Shown piece by piece: positions 41,835-52,541 of a DNA stretch of 64,000 bases. Positions within the stretch are counted from its first letter, which is position 1; every line of letters starts with the position of its first letter. The position numbers and the translations under genes were made by a program. The stretch spans positions 59,565,861 to 59,629,860 of the forward strand of contig OX031064.1 of assembly GCA_943736015.1 (NCBI GenBank), read 5' to 3'. The stretch comes from Tridacna crocea (Eukaryota; Mollusca; Bivalvia; Cardiida; Cardiidae). Below the pieces are notes generated by a model. The model did not search any database. It saw only the letters and a program-made list of their open reading frames with translations, and was not told the origin of the DNA.

Positions 41835-43133
41835 ATGGCTCTATCTGCACTTTCGGGTAAAACGATTTGCCTAAGAAGAATTAAAAGGATATATCATAAG
41901 ATGGCAAAATATGTGAGCCTCATAATTATTGCAGCATTTTCAGTTACACTCATCACCCTCGTTGTTCATTTTCAACTCCAATCTGGAGAAGAAATCATCT
42001 TATCTATCGACAATAAAGTCAGCCAGGACGAGTCTGTGATGTCAGTTACAAAGGGATCAGTATACTGGCTCAATAATTTGTTTATTACAAGAGATTCAAA
42101 TGAACAGAAGGTGCCTTCACAGTTTTCAGATTATCAACAGTCTGACTACTTGAATTCTGAACTAAAGCATATAATAAAACCTACAATGAGTGACGCCGAG
42201 TTACTGGCAAGATACAACGTGACACCGGACATAAAATGGCTGCAGAAATTTTACAAAATTGATTCCTCGAAGAAAGTTAAAACTTTATTCGACTTTCCGT
42301 TCATTATACAGGCTAGTGAAGTCTGTAACAAAATACGCCAACCGTTTTTAGTAATCCTTGTGCCATCTGTCCATTCCCATATAGGGAACCGAGAGGCAAT
42401 CAGAAATACATGGGGACGGAGTGCGAATCCAGGCATCTGGCCGGGGGTAGGAGATCTACGACACAAAGTAGTTCTTGTCTTTTTGTTTGGAAAAGGAAGA
42501 ACATTTCTAAGAAATAACTTGATTCGAATCGAGAGCGAGACCTACCACGACATAGTTCAAGCAGATTTTGATGATTCCTATTTCAATTTAACCTACAAGG
42601 TTATCACTGGAATTCGATGGGTGGCAAAATTCTGCCCAGGAGCTAAATATATCCTAAAAGCTGACGAGGACGTTTTTGTTCATGTTCATAATCTGATTGA
42701 AATGTTGAAAAATATTCCTGAATCTGAAACAGCGACATTTTACGGGCATAGTCAAGAAAATGCACCAGTTCTACGCACTGGTCGATGGAAAGTGGCGCCG
42801 AAGTCATTTCCGTTTCCGGTTTATCCTACCTATACATGTGGCAATACTTACGTTGTTCCGGGATCAAAAGCGATGGAAATCTACAAAATGGCGAGATATT
42901 TGGACTACATGAATATCGAGGATGTATTTGTTACCGGTATATTACGTACCATAATTGGTGCGAAAATTCGAGATGTTGTAGGGTTCACAAATTGGTATGA
43001 AAACGAACCAGTTCCGTGTGACTTTATTAATGTGATACGTATCTCAGCTACAAAAGTGACCGAAGATTTGCAGTATGATATTTGGGACGAGTTGTCAGAT
43101 AACAAGGTTAATTGTATCCCTTTCTTAATGTGA
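41835..43133 (+). CDS. GT31 beta-1,3-galactosyl/GlcNAc-transferase-like, GT31-B
   Basis: This 432-residue paralogue of GT31-A lies on the opposite strand about 9 kb away. Basic tail (11-25), signal anchor (about 26-46), stem, then the GT31 domain: HSHIGNREAIRNTWG (180-194), VFLFGKG (215-221), QADFDDSYFNLTYK (242-255), metal-binding DED (277-279), YPTYTCGNTYVVP (330-342) and EDVFVTG (362-368). The whole coding region is in one exon. From 42780 to 42916 it is identical to GT31-A at every base, while the stem and the first third of the domain are clearly diverged. The protein ends CIPFLM, without the tail of GT31-A. Likely acts in the Golgi lumen on glycan side chains; exact linkage unknown. Confidence 0.93.
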   Translation: MALSALSGKTICLRRIKRIYHKMAKYVSLIIIAAFSVTLITLVVHFQLQSGEEIILSIDNKVSQDESVMSVTKGSVYWLNNLFITRDSNEQKVPSQFSDYQQSDYLNSELKHIIKPTMSDAELLARYNVTPDIKWLQKFYKIDSSKKVKTLFDFPFIIQASEVCNKIRQPFLVILVPSVHSHIGNREAIRNTWGRSANPGIWPGVGDLRHKVVLVFLFGKGRTFLRNNLIRIESETYHDIVQADFDDSYFNLTYKVITGIRWVAKFCPGAKYILKADEDVFVHVHNLIEMLKNIPESETATFYGHSQENAPVLRTGRWKVAPKSFPFPVYPTYTCGNTYVVPGSKAMEIYKMARYLDYMNIEDVFVTGILRTIIGAKIRDVVGFTNWYENEPVPCDFINVIRISATKVTEDLQYDIWDELSDNKVNCIPFLM

Positions 43134-43163
43134 CCTGACCCAGGCAATCATAAATTTACATAA

Positions 43164-43169
43164 AATAAA
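43164..43169 (+). terminator. Poly(A) signal of GT31-B
   Basis: AATAAA lies 31 bases after the stop codon. Confidence 0.65.
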
Positions 43170-43322
43170 ATTTCATTTATACCCTCGGCGTCACTTTGTG
43201 CTTCCTTCGGGTTTGTCTCGAGTGGTCACTAAACTTTTCTGTACGGTATGCACGGATTGAATTGCTTACAAGTATCTTCTCGTGTATACATGTATATAAC
43301 TTATAGTCCATAGTCGGAGTTC

Positions 43323-43522
43323 TAGGCCTGTATTCACCAACCATTCTTTAGAACGTTCTTTGTCTTATTCTCCAGAGTTTTCTACATCTGTAAGTAACAC
43401 AACTTCTGATTGGCTAAACCGAATGGTTTAGCCAATCAGAAGTTGTGTTACTTACAAATTTAGAAAACCTTGTAGAATAAGACTAAGAATATTCTCAAGA
43501 ATGGTTGGTGAATACAGGCCTA
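43323..43522. mobile_element. Family T foldback MITE, full-length reference copy (200 bp)
   Basis: Termini TAGGCCTGTATTCACCAACC and GGTTGGTGAATACAGGCCTA are perfectly inverted. The centre, AAGTAACACAACTTCTGATT to GCTAAACC, is inverted around GAAT. Confidence 0.9.
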
Positions 43523-43699
43523 TTTATCTTCTTCATTTAACCTGACCCTTGTCAAATTCATTTACATAAATTTATATTTTATGTTTACCCTCGGCATTGA
43601 GTCGCGTTTCCAAGGCTTGGGGTTAAATTGATTACGTGTGTATGTAAGTACAGTCCTGTGTACGATGTAACTTACCGAATAATTGTCGCCGTTTTATTT

Positions 43700-43921
43700 A
43701 TATGCCTACTTATATATTCACCATAAAGGTCAGGATCGGGTAAAAATGATGAAGTAAGCAATAGTCTACTTATGAATTTAACATAAAGGTCTGGATCAGG
43801 TAAAAATGATAAAATAGGCAATAGTCTACTTATGAATTTAACATAAAGGTGAGGATCAGGTAAAAATGGTGAATTAGGCAATAGTCTACTTATGAATTTA
43901 ACATAAAGGTCTGGATCAGGT
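43700..43921. repeat. 60-bp minisatellite, about 3.7 units
   Basis: Units contain GGCAATAGTCTACTTATGAA and TTTAACATAAAGGTCTGGAT with a CAGGTAAAAATGATAA end. The minus-strand frame through it is an artefact of the 60-bp period. Confidence 0.92.
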
Positions 43922-44175
43922 TAAATGAGTATGCAATACTATTTTGATACAGTACATGTATAAATATATCCAGGTTTTTTTAAACTCAATTGTTAATAAA
44001 TGATTCACTGTTAAAACCTGTTTGCTAGCATATTTCTAGCATCACCTTCTATTAGTACTTTCAGTACTTTGATTATGCGTTGGCCTCGATCAGCAAGCCT
44101 TGTGCATTATGTCATCTAAAATTCGTTTTGGATGTAGTACCCTCTCATCGCTATGGTAACACATTGAAACTTACC
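43922..44175. other. Gene-free stretch
   Basis: Nothing recognised. Confidence 0.4.
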
Positions 44176-45207
44176 CATTTAGAAAACGACAGAGTTTTAG
44201 ACTGGTCAAAATAGAAAGCAGTTGTAGAAGAGAATTGATCTACGACAAGATTTTTGGCTTGTTCAAATAGAAAGCATTTGCAGACGACAAAATAGAAATG
44301 ACTAAAAATTTAAAATTTATTTTGTTAAGGGTAGAAAACATTTTGGGAAGGAGCAAATACGTTCACATATTCTGATCTTGACCTACACTCTCCGCCACCA
44401 AGTTTACGCTTTAGCTTGACCTTATCCGATCTTCTTTTACCACAAAGTTTTAAGAGGCCCAATAGCTGCCAAAAATAAAACAATGTTGGTGTCAGGGTGC
44501 ATTTAAATCTAAATCATGTCATTGAAAGTTATCAGAATTGTTGTGAAGATGACAATTTGTTATAGAGTAGTCGGTACAAGTATTACCACAGACAGACAGA
44601 TGAACTGTTAAACCAGGATAAAAGTAATTAACGTAGTGGACCCGTAATAGAAAACAGCTATTTCCACTATATCATTATCCTACAAAATTTGCTAATTTTA
44701 AAAATAAGAATTATTGTTCTACTTTCATCGAGCCACTTTTCCATTTTTCTCCTTCCTAGAATTATCATTTATATGATCCAAAACCACTATATTCTCATTA
44801 CAAAGAGATATGATGATTACCTCCCTTTTCTGGAAACTAACAAAAGTGTCAACAAATGATTTGGAGATATACATCAAAGGAATAGCTGGTCAGTTAAAAA
44901 GGTGCAAAATTATTATATCTGTATAAATCTGTCTTTATCAATGGTCAAGAAAATTTATGCCATGCTGCACTAGAAGTATTACGGGTCCACTACCTTTAGA
45001 GATATTGTGACTCGGGAATTTTTTACCTGCTGTTGACATTTATTTTTTCTGCAAACTAACCCTAACCCAAACGACTTTCACCCGGACCGATTGTGCAGCA
45101 TTACAGATTGTCATCTTCACAAAAAATCCCATACTTTTACATACTTTGGTATGATTGAAATGCACTTTAACACCCGTGTTGTTTTTGACACTATGACAGA
45201 CACTGGG
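44176..45207. mobile_element. Decayed P and Q material in gene-free DNA
   Basis: P left-half sequence occurs twice (AAAGCAGTTGTAGAAGAGAA at 44215 and AAAGCATTTGCAGACGACAA at 44270), with a Q scrap at 44365-44395. From 44460 to 45207 I see no element or gene. Confidence 0.5.
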
Positions 45208-45436
45208 CCTTTCACTCTTTTCCAAACAACAAAAATCTGGATTAGTCCAAATTCAAAACACTTGCAGTCGACAAAATGAATGTGGATCAAGATTGAAAAT
45301 GGATTTGAAAAGGGTACAAAATATTGTGGGAAAAGGAGAAAATGCTGGTATAGCATTTTCTTCTTTTCACACAATGTTTTTAAAAGCTTTATTTCTAAAG
45401 GGCGTTAAAAGTCGGGATTGTGTTACAAAGAGTTAA
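45208..45436. mobile_element. Family P MITE
   Basis: CTCTTTTCCAAACAACAAAA start, hairpin partly shortened at GCTGGTATAGCA, TTAA end at 45433-45436. Confidence 0.75.
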
Positions 45437-45835
45437 TGAACATTGACTTTACAGTTTAGAAAATTTACTATTTAAGAAGGTATGAGAACGTAATAGAAGT
45501 AGTGCATTCCGTGCGGGTAAAAAAAAACACCCAGAAAAAAAATGAGTCAATAGGTTCTCCAACTGGTGACTCGAGAAAGTATCGCCTGGTATTTCTGTTG
45601 ACTGAGTCAGACACAAAACATGTATGTGTCCAAAATAAAAACGAATGCGCGTACTTATAAATAATTGGGAAACAGCGTCTACCCAATGACTAAGCCGCGA
45701 AAAATTCAGACGAATAGATCAGTGTGAAAATTAACGAAAAGAAGAACATTCTTCATGTTTTTATTTTCTTTTTACATCAAAATTTCAATCTATCTTTGTC
45801 AGCGCAAATTGTGTGACAAAAAAAAACAACAACAA
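45437..45835. other. Gene-free stretch
   Basis: Nothing recognised. Confidence 0.4.
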
Positions 45836-45837
45836 CA

Positions 45838-46028
45838 ATCAAAGCATTTGCAGATGACAAAATAATGTATGTGCCTCAAAAATTGAAATTTGTTTCCAGA
45901 AGGGTAGAAAACATTGAGGGAAAAGGAGAAAATGCTGGTTACCAGCATTTACTCCTTTTCCCACAATGTTGTCAAAAGGTTTCTATCTAGGGATCTTAAA
46001 AACCAGAGATTGTTTGGTAAAGGGTTAA
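45838..46028. mobile_element. Family P MITE, left end truncated
   Basis: It begins at CAAAGCATTTGCAGATGACA after an A/C-rich run; hairpin around GGTTACC; TTAA at 46025-46028. A Q scrap follows (46060-46120). Confidence 0.72.
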
Positions 46029-46194
46029 CGACTGAGAAATGCAAACCGATAAAACTCAGATGTATTCAAGATCAGGCTGCAAGTTCTCTAGAGTCTAATA
46101 TTGACCTATGCCGTCAGCAATTTAAGTCCCTGTTTTCGATCATTTTGTTAAAAAAAGTAGCCTACAAGTGCATCCTTTCTGGCAAATATAGATA

Positions 46195-46677
46195 GATACT
46201 TCTTGTACAGATCTGTTTGAGAAAGAAAACTTGTCAAAACGAATTCTGATTTCGTTCCATCTAAATTAGTAGTAAACATAAAATTCAATACAAGTATCCA
46301 AAACATAATTAGGAATTTGCTGACACATTTCTGTCATGATCTAATTGCAAAATTGACGTTATCGATGACGTAGAATTGTAAGGAATGTTTCACTCCAAAT
46401 TTCTTTCAAATGATTAGACCTAACACGGTTATGTAAACATGCAAACGCAAATAAACATACATTAAAATCAATATCAAGCTGTCAAAAATTGTTTTCGCAT
46501 CAACTTTACGTTGATTCAAACGCGGAAACGGCCATCTTTTTTCCAGCTCTAAATGAAAATCTACTTCCGCGAAATGCCGCAGTTTAATTGGTTGAAATAA
46601 CAGCGTTTGACAGACGAACGTGTAAGGTATCCATTACCTACCCATACGTAAAAAAATAGGACCGGAGGGAAACTCTG
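46195..46677. other. Upstream region of the matrix-like gene
   Basis: No repeat is recognised in the 480 bp before the TATA box, one of the longer MITE-free stretches here; it probably holds the proximal promoter. Confidence 0.4.
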
Positions 46678-46687
46678 TATATAAAAG
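46678..46687 (+). promoter_or_regulatory. TATA box of the secreted matrix-like gene
   Basis: TATATAAAAG is a near-ideal TATA box. About 30 bases downstream TCTCAACAGTT could be the start site. Confidence 0.7.
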
Positions 46688-46706
46688 AGGCAAGACACGG
46701 TTCTCA

Positions 46707-46741
46707 ACAGTTTATTTAATCGTTTGGACTTTATTAGAAAG
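46707..46741 (+). other. Predicted non-coding leader exon
   Basis: About 35 bases run from the expected start site to ATTAGAAAG, followed by the donor GTAATA. It would splice to the acceptor at 48187. The intron holds a P copy (about 46790-46985), a tandem repeat (47510-47930) and another P copy (47938-48168). Confidence 0.55.
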
Positions 46742-46789
46742 GTAATATTTGTCTTGATTTTTCTTTTCTTATTTCATATCAAACGGAAA

Positions 46790-46985
46790 AAAATAGACTT
46801 GTCTAAATTGAAAACAATTGCAGGCGACAGACAAAATGTGACTAACGACTTTTAAAGGTTATAAAACAATATTTGAAAAGGAGAAAAGGCTCGTTATCAG
46901 CATTTTCTCCTTTTCCAACATTGCTTTCAAAAGCCCCATATAGTTCAAGGTCGTTAAATTTGTAAATCGATAAAATGGTTAAATT
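46790..46985. mobile_element. Family P MITE in intron 1
   Basis: AATTGAAAACAATTGCAGGC and a GGAGAAAAGGCTCGTTATCA / GCATTTTCTCCTTTTC hairpin with mismatches. Confidence 0.65.
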
Positions 46986-47509
46986 TTGTCAAATTAAATC
47001 TTGTCACTTTGTCACAGTTTAAAGTTTGGAACCATTTTAGTTTGAACCATTTTTCATTTATGAAACAATTCCAAGTTGCATACGGCAGCAATATACTAAC
47101 GTTATAACACAATGCTAATGAAAGTAACAAATATGAAACTACGGTGATATAATGTACTTCTCAAAATACTGGCTAGCTGTAAAAAAACAGATTCATACAT
47201 AAAGGACCAATATCCGTCGAAAGTAAACAATGTAGGTGCTAAAAAGCATTGGAATTTAATTTTTTCCCGTTTACAAGCAAGAAAATTATTATAATGATAA
47301 CAGTTCGTCGGTTTACATAAAAAAACCTCGTAACTACAGCTTTTTTCTTACCATAAAATAACAGATTGTTATCTTCAAAATAAATTTCCATACTCTCTGT
47401 ATATTTTAACCTTTTCCAAAGTTTTCTCTCTGTTGTATAGAAGACAAATCTTGCTCTTTAAGTAAACTTTGATTTGACGTCTACAAATGTTCTTTTTTCG
47501 AACGAGTCT

Positions 47510-47935
47510 AAAATTTCGTCACCAGGTAAAGGTTTTTGAAAAGTACGAATACAAGTATCACGTATGTGATAAAAAATCTTGTAAACTTGCAATACAAATC
47601 TAAAATTTCGTCGCCAGGTAAAGATTGGACCAGGAATACAAGTGCCACGTATGTGATAAAAAATTTGTTAACTTGCAATATGAGTATAACATTTCGTCGC
47701 CAGGTAAATATTTAAGTACGAATACAAGTGCCACGTATGTGATAAAAATCTTGTTAACTTGCAATGCAAATCTAACATTTCGTCGCCAGGTAAATATTTA
47801 AGCACAAATACAAGTACCACGTATGTGATAAAAATTTGTTAACTTGCAATACGAGTCTAACATTTCGTCGCCAGATAAATATTTAATCACGAATACAAGT
47901 ACCACGTATGTGATAAAAATCTTGTAAAATTGCAT
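47510..47935. repeat. Tandem repeat, about 82-89-bp units, 5 copies
   Basis: Each unit has ATTTCGTCGCCAGGTAAA, ACGAATACAAGTxCCACGTA, TGTGATAAAAATCTTGT and TAACTTGCAAT. Its ATTTCGTC...GGTAAA edge resembles the right end of a P element (47400-47530), from which it may have grown. Confidence 0.85.
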
Positions 47936-47937
47936 AA

Positions 47938-48168
47938 TAAACCCTAAACCAAACAATCTCGGCGTTTTAACGACCCGAGGGAAGAGGCTTTCTGAAAACA
48001 TTGCTGGAAAAGGAGAAAATGCTGGTAAACAGCATTTTCTACTTTTTCCACATTGTTTTTCTATCTTATAGAAAACACGTCCAATTATTTAAGCCATGTT
48101 TAACTTTTTGTACATAAATGTTCCGTGAATTCGTAATTCTCCAAGATCTGGTCATTTGTCAAAGGTTT
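47938..48168. mobile_element. Family P MITE next to the exon 2 acceptor
   Basis: AAACCCTAAACCAAACAATC start, hairpin around GGTAAAC, decayed right end at GTCATTTGTCAAAGGTTT. The acceptor of the signal-peptide exon follows within 20 bases. Confidence 0.7.
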
Positions 48169-48199
48169 GTACGTTTTCTGTTTCAGACTAGAAGAAAAC

Positions 48200-49094
48200 A
48201 TGAAATTGTTACTTAGTGTATGTATCATCGGGCTAGCGCACCTGACGTATGCCCAGAACCAAGACCCACAGAATTTCAATTTCGGATTATTTAACAATGG
48301 CGGGGGCTCAAACACAGGTGGTGGCACCGGAGCAGGCAATCTGAATCCTTCACCCGCACCACTCGACAGCTCTGGAAACCCATCCACATTCAGTGGTTCC
48401 AATAACAACTTGAACACTATTGGAAACCCGCCCCCGCAAAATGGGTTTAACCAAAATAACATGAACGGTCAAGGTGGATTTAACAACCCTAACCAGGGTT
48501 TCAGTAACCCTAACCAAGGATTTAATAATCCTAATCCGGGGTTCAATAATCCTAATCAAGGATTCAATAATCCTAATCAAGGATTTAATGGCGGGATGGG
48601 CAGCCAGCCTGGAATGAACAGCGGGTTTGGTATGAATGGACAAATGGGAATGAATGGACAAAGGGGAATGAACGGACAAATGGGAATGAATGGACAATTC
48701 GGGCAACCAGGAAGGATGGGAATGAACAACCAGTTGGGAATGGGCCCTGGCATGCAGTTCCGGGATCCAACCCGTAGGAGCAACTTTAATGGCAACAACT
48801 TTAACAGAATGGGCTTTGACGACAATCAGAGAAACCTTCTCCAACCCCAGCCAATGAGCAACTTCCAACAGCCACAACCGAGGTTCCCGCCCGGCGGTCC
48901 CGGCCCCTTCTTCCCATCTCAGCCGCAATTTGGACCCATGGGCATGCAAATGGGTAGCCCCTTCGGACCCCAGTTTGCTAGCCAATTCCCTGGACAACCA
49001 TCTTTCGGACTGTTCCAAGACCCTTTCATGAATATGTTCGCACCAAGTCCTCTTGGTAGGCGCCAACCAAGTCCGTTCGTCTTGCAACCAATCG
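48200..49094 (+). CDS. Secreted Asn/Gly/Gln/Met-rich repetitive protein, main exon
   Basis: A TTTCTGTTTCAG acceptor opens the exon at 48187, and ATG48200 starts a classic signal peptide (MKLLLSVCIIGLAHLTYA, cleavage after about residue 18). The frame continues upstream of the acceptor, but that part is intronic. The mature part is low-complexity: an N/G/S/P-rich stretch, six GFNNPNQ-type heptapeptides (about 93-130), five GMNGQM-type hexapeptides (about 143-168), then a Q/P/F-rich region. The exon ends at 49094 with donor GTAAGT, leaving one base of a codon (298 codons plus 1 nt). Such composition fits extracellular matrix, shell-matrix or byssus-type proteins; I recognise no named family. 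It joins one of three downstream exons. Confidence 0.85.
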
Positions 49095-49196
49095 GTAAGT
49101 TAAGATTTATCGTAAAATATTTGTTTACTAATTTACAGCTATAAAGGTCATTCTTGAACATTTGAATACATAATTATTCAATGTGCAATGTAGTCG

Positions 49197-49545
49197 GAAA
49201 GTTCCGTTTCGCAGGCTAATCCGAAACGGAACTTTACGACTACATTAGATCTTGTGCTACAGTAGACATGCGCAAAACAGAAAATTGCACTAAAACGGAA
49301 AGTGCCGTCTCGGATTAGCCTGTGCGGACTGCGCAGGCTGATCCGGGACAACACTTTACGCAGATGTCCGAATGTCCCTTTTCACGTGTTGCGGGCCATA
49401 TATGAGAACAGGAATGAGGTGTGCTCTGCGAAAAGTATCGACCCAGATCAGCTTGCGCTGACCTGGGCCGAAACTTTTCGCTATCGGTCGATTTTCTATT
49501 TGTCAAAGGATGTCCGAATGTCCCTTTTCACGTGTTGCACTCCAT
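49197..49545. mobile_element. Family R MITE with S-type insertion (intron 2)
   Basis: The R palindromes (about 49197-49245 and 49303-49360) and terminus are followed by an S segment (about 49415-49505, GCGAAAAGTATCGACCCAGA) and then a second R terminus GTCCGAATGTCCCTTTTCAC (49512-49535). Confidence 0.7.
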
Positions 49546-49947
49546 ATATAAGAAGACTATTTATTTCTTGCCGTATTCGCTCAACTGTTCTGACTATGCA
49601 CTTATTTCTAATTCCAAGTCTATAGACATCTCATGTGATTGGTTAAAACTTTCTATCTGTCCTGGTCACGTGGCTCGTGTTAGAATCTAGAATTAGGACT
49701 TAAATATACTAGGAGGCTGGTCTCGTCAGATGCTTCTAAAGCTAGATTCCTGCACATTTTGATATCTCTGGATATGTATATTATTTTTGTTTGTGCTATT
49801 TTTTTTTGCACAGTCTTACCTATCTACTTTTATACACGTAGTTACGAGGTTTTTTAAGTAAATCGACAACATAATGTATGTATAAACTGATGAAATGGTG
49901 CACATATACATGTAGCAGACAAAAAAGCGATTTATACTGAGCCATAG
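49546..49947. other. Gene-free intronic stretch
   Basis: Nothing recognised. Confidence 0.4.
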
Positions 49948-50376
49948 GTGTCATGCTCTACAGTATTTTTTTTAATTTCGAAAAAAAGGAAATTCTAAAC
50001 CGTTCAAAAGAAATAAAACTGAACATTATTTCGATAAACGATCTGCTATTGCGAAAAAAACGAAATGATTATCTTCGGAACACTTGCTTGTCGTCGTATA
50101 CAAATGGTGTTGCCCCTCATCTCACATGGCCATGGCGGACGATGAAAACAAAATTTTCGAACATACCCATTTCGTTTTCTCGAAATACCATTTAGTTTTG
50201 AAGATTAAGTATTTCGTTTTCTCGAAAAAGTATTTCGCTTTATCCAAATAGCATTTTATTTTAACGATTTAGTATTTTGTTTTCTCGAGATAGCATTTCG
50301 TTTTAACGATTTGGTATTTCGTATGAACGATTTTGGTTTTCGTTATTTCGAAATAAAAATGTGTAGAGCATGACAC
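49948..50376. mobile_element. Foldback-like element with TTTCG/CGAAA-rich body
   Basis: GTGTCATGCTCTACA at the left end is inverted as TGTAGAGCATGACAC at the right. The right half has five or six diverged copies of a TTTCGTTTTCTCGA / TTTTAACGATTTAGTA motif; the left half carries the inverse (AAATAAAACTGAACATTATT, TTTCGATAAACGAT). It lies in intron 2. Confidence 0.75.
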
Positions 50377-51238
50377 ATACCGAGCTCTGTAAATCTATTT
50401 TCGCATTGCGCCGATTTTTTTTCCGTGCAACACATCAAACGAAAACCACGTGATTGTTCTCTATGGTGTATTTCTTGTTTGTCTATGTGAAATGTCAATC
50501 GAATATTTATTAGTGAATAAGATATTTAGCGACAAATATTATATGAAAAACTTGGGAACGCACACAAGATGGAATGCTTTCTCAAACTTCTAAAATTAAG
50601 ATACTTTGCCGATGAAAATGTGAAACTGGGTGATTAGGGAATACAGTTTTTAATATTTATCTGAGGTTTGTTTTGTGATAGAGAAGTTCAAGTAATTTTC
50701 AACTGTTCGCCTGCTACGGACAAAAAGTGATCCATGACAAACTTACCCATGTTAAAGAAGTAAAATACGTCTGAAAAACAGTTTGTGCTAAACACAGTTT
50801 CGACAAAGGTAGCTTGTTGAAAATGTCACATGCAATAAAAAAACCCCGTTATTTTCTTCCCTGGGGGTGATGGGATTGAGCATAATTGTATTTGTTGAAA
50901 ACAATCTTGAAATTAACATAATTATAGGAATTACTTGGTAGTAAGTTAAAAATATTCCCTGGAAATCGAGTAAATGAGCTGAATATGTTCAGTAAAAACA
51001 CATGTAATTGTAAGATGTTGTAGTTTTAAAGGCAGTACGAAAAACAGGCTTTTGCGATTGACATAGGCTAAGATCAGACGGCACTGAATAGAACAGTCTG
51101 AACTTAGATCTAAACCAGATTGTATCCTCAGCCGTCGGAAGAGGTTGTTGGCACTGATAGAATTTAGTTGACGTTTTGTTTGCATCGCACATTTTATGTT
51201 TTAGACTGTCTACCCTTTTGGCCTATTGAGAAGCCCGA
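50377..51238. other. Gene-free intronic stretch
   Basis: A diverged Q core (AGATCAGACGGCACTGAATA, about 51060-51115) is the only element seen. Confidence 0.45.
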
Positions 51239-51239
51239 A

Positions 51240-51722
51240 TTTGGGCTCCATAATCACCAACCATTCTGTAGAACATCTGCAGTCTTATTCTAAACACTTT
51301 CCAAACTTTGATTGGTCGGTTGGTTTTATTGGGGTTAAACGCCACTTTGGTTGTATAGGGGTTAAACGCCACTTTAACAGCTAACGTCATATCATGGCCG
51401 TCGATGACGCACGTGTGTTTCCTGGCTTTCTCATACCAGCACTAACACAACTTCCTTTCCAAAGCCACCGACTACTTTTCTCACATGCTTCAGCATAGGA
51501 AAGAGGCGAAAATACGCCGGAAAGAAAGTTCGCCTCAACCGGGTTTCAAACTCACAATCACCAGGTTATGAGTCTGACACGCTCAGCACTGAGCCACCTG
51601 GGCGGGATCCTAACTGTGAAAGTTACCAAATAGCTTGGCCAATCAGAAGTTGTGGTTTTACTTATAAATTTAGAAAAAGACTTTGAACGAAACTTAGAAT
51701 GGTTGGTGAATACAGATCTTAA
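51240..51722. mobile_element. Family T foldback MITE split by a SINE
   Basis: The left part (AATCACCAACCATTCTGTAG to CACTTTCCAAAC) and right part (AGCTTGGCCAATCAGAAGTT to AATGGTTGGTGAATACAG) are the two halves of a T element, separated by about 300 bp of SINE. Confidence 0.75.
51314..51609 (-). mobile_element. tRNA-derived SINE, minus orientation
   Basis: On the minus strand: an A-box-like GGTGGCTCAGTGCTGAG, a B-box-like GTGAGTTTGAAACCCGG, the AGTCGGTGGCTTTGGAAAGG body and a GTGGCGTTTAACCCC tail present twice. The body matches the SINEs at 25597 and 59829. Confidence 0.75.
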
Positions 51723-51884
51723 TATCGCGTCCTAATTTTGATCTCAGCAACTAACAATCAAAAACAAAACTCTCTTTCGCCCATAAGATGTAAATCTGCT
51801 ACCTCAAATATAAGAAGAAAATGCTTTTTCGCCGTCTGAAAATAAAAATTCTCTTAAATTTAAAAAAAAACACCCATATCTATT

Positions 51885-52203
51885 AGTTTATCAAACGACA
51901 AAATTTTAGCTTGGTCGAAATTGAAAGCTTTTGCAGACGACAAAATGAATGTGACTAAAGAATTAAAATTTGTTTTAGGAAGAGAAGAGAACATTGTGTG
52001 AAAAGGAGAAAATGCATTTTCTGGTTTGCCCTCAATGTATTCAAGAGGCTTCTTTCTCAGGGTCGCTTAAAGTCGGGATTGTGTGGTAAAGGGTTTAGTT
52101 GATGATTTAGATCCAAGACCAGACTGTAACCACTGTGCAGCCTGATCTAAAGCCATGTACAGGGCAGAAACCCTAATTGCACTTATCGGTGCTGAAAGGT
52201 TTT
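51885..52203. mobile_element. P and Q MITE copies just upstream of an exon
   Basis: A P copy without clear TTAA (about 51888-52097; the hairpin has collapsed to GAGAAAATGCATTTTC) is followed by a Q copy (about 52105-52203) that ends about 45 bases before the next exon. Confidence 0.65.
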
Positions 52204-52248
52204 AGGTCTTTATGATATAAAATCTTACGCCTGTCATGTCGTCAATAG

Positions 52249-52529
52249 ATTCATCCGGGTCATTCGTCGATTCTACCGGAAGTACCTTGGGCATGGATGG
52301 TTTTGGTACTGGTAGTAGTAGTAGTAGTATGAGTCAGCAGTTCTCCTCAATGAATGGCTTCACTTTCCCTGAAAGTTATCGATTTGATCAGTTCACGGAT
52401 ACTTTTGGGTCAATGAGCGGTGGACAATCAAACAGTTTAGGAATGACAGGACAAAGCTCTGACTTTGGCCTCACCAGTTCTAGTGACGGAGGTAGATTTG
52501 GATTGAAGCTAGGGGCGGGCAGGATATAG
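52249..52529 (+). CDS. Matrix-like gene, alternative exon A
   Basis: After GTCAATAG the frame continues from the main exon (phase 1) as DSSGSFVDSTGSTLGMDG and a Ser/Gly/Phe/Met-rich stretch of the same composition. It can run to TAG at 52527-52529 (ending LKLGAGRI, total 391 residues), or splice out at GAG|GTAGAT (52491), giving a 243-nt exon that keeps the same phase. The acceptor's pyrimidine tract is weak. ATG52236 lies before the acceptor and is probably not used. Confidence 0.65.
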
Positions 52530-52535
52530 AGCCTA

Positions 52536-52541
52536 AATAAA
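52536..52541 (+). terminator. Candidate poly(A) signal after exon A
   Basis: AATAAA lies 7 bases after the TAG of exon A, consistent with use as a terminal exon. Confidence 0.5.

Noticed and set aside
48350..49087. 245-codon minus-strand frame
   Set aside because: It is the mirror of the low-complexity main exon of the secreted protein, which has a signal peptide, acceptor and donor on the + strand.
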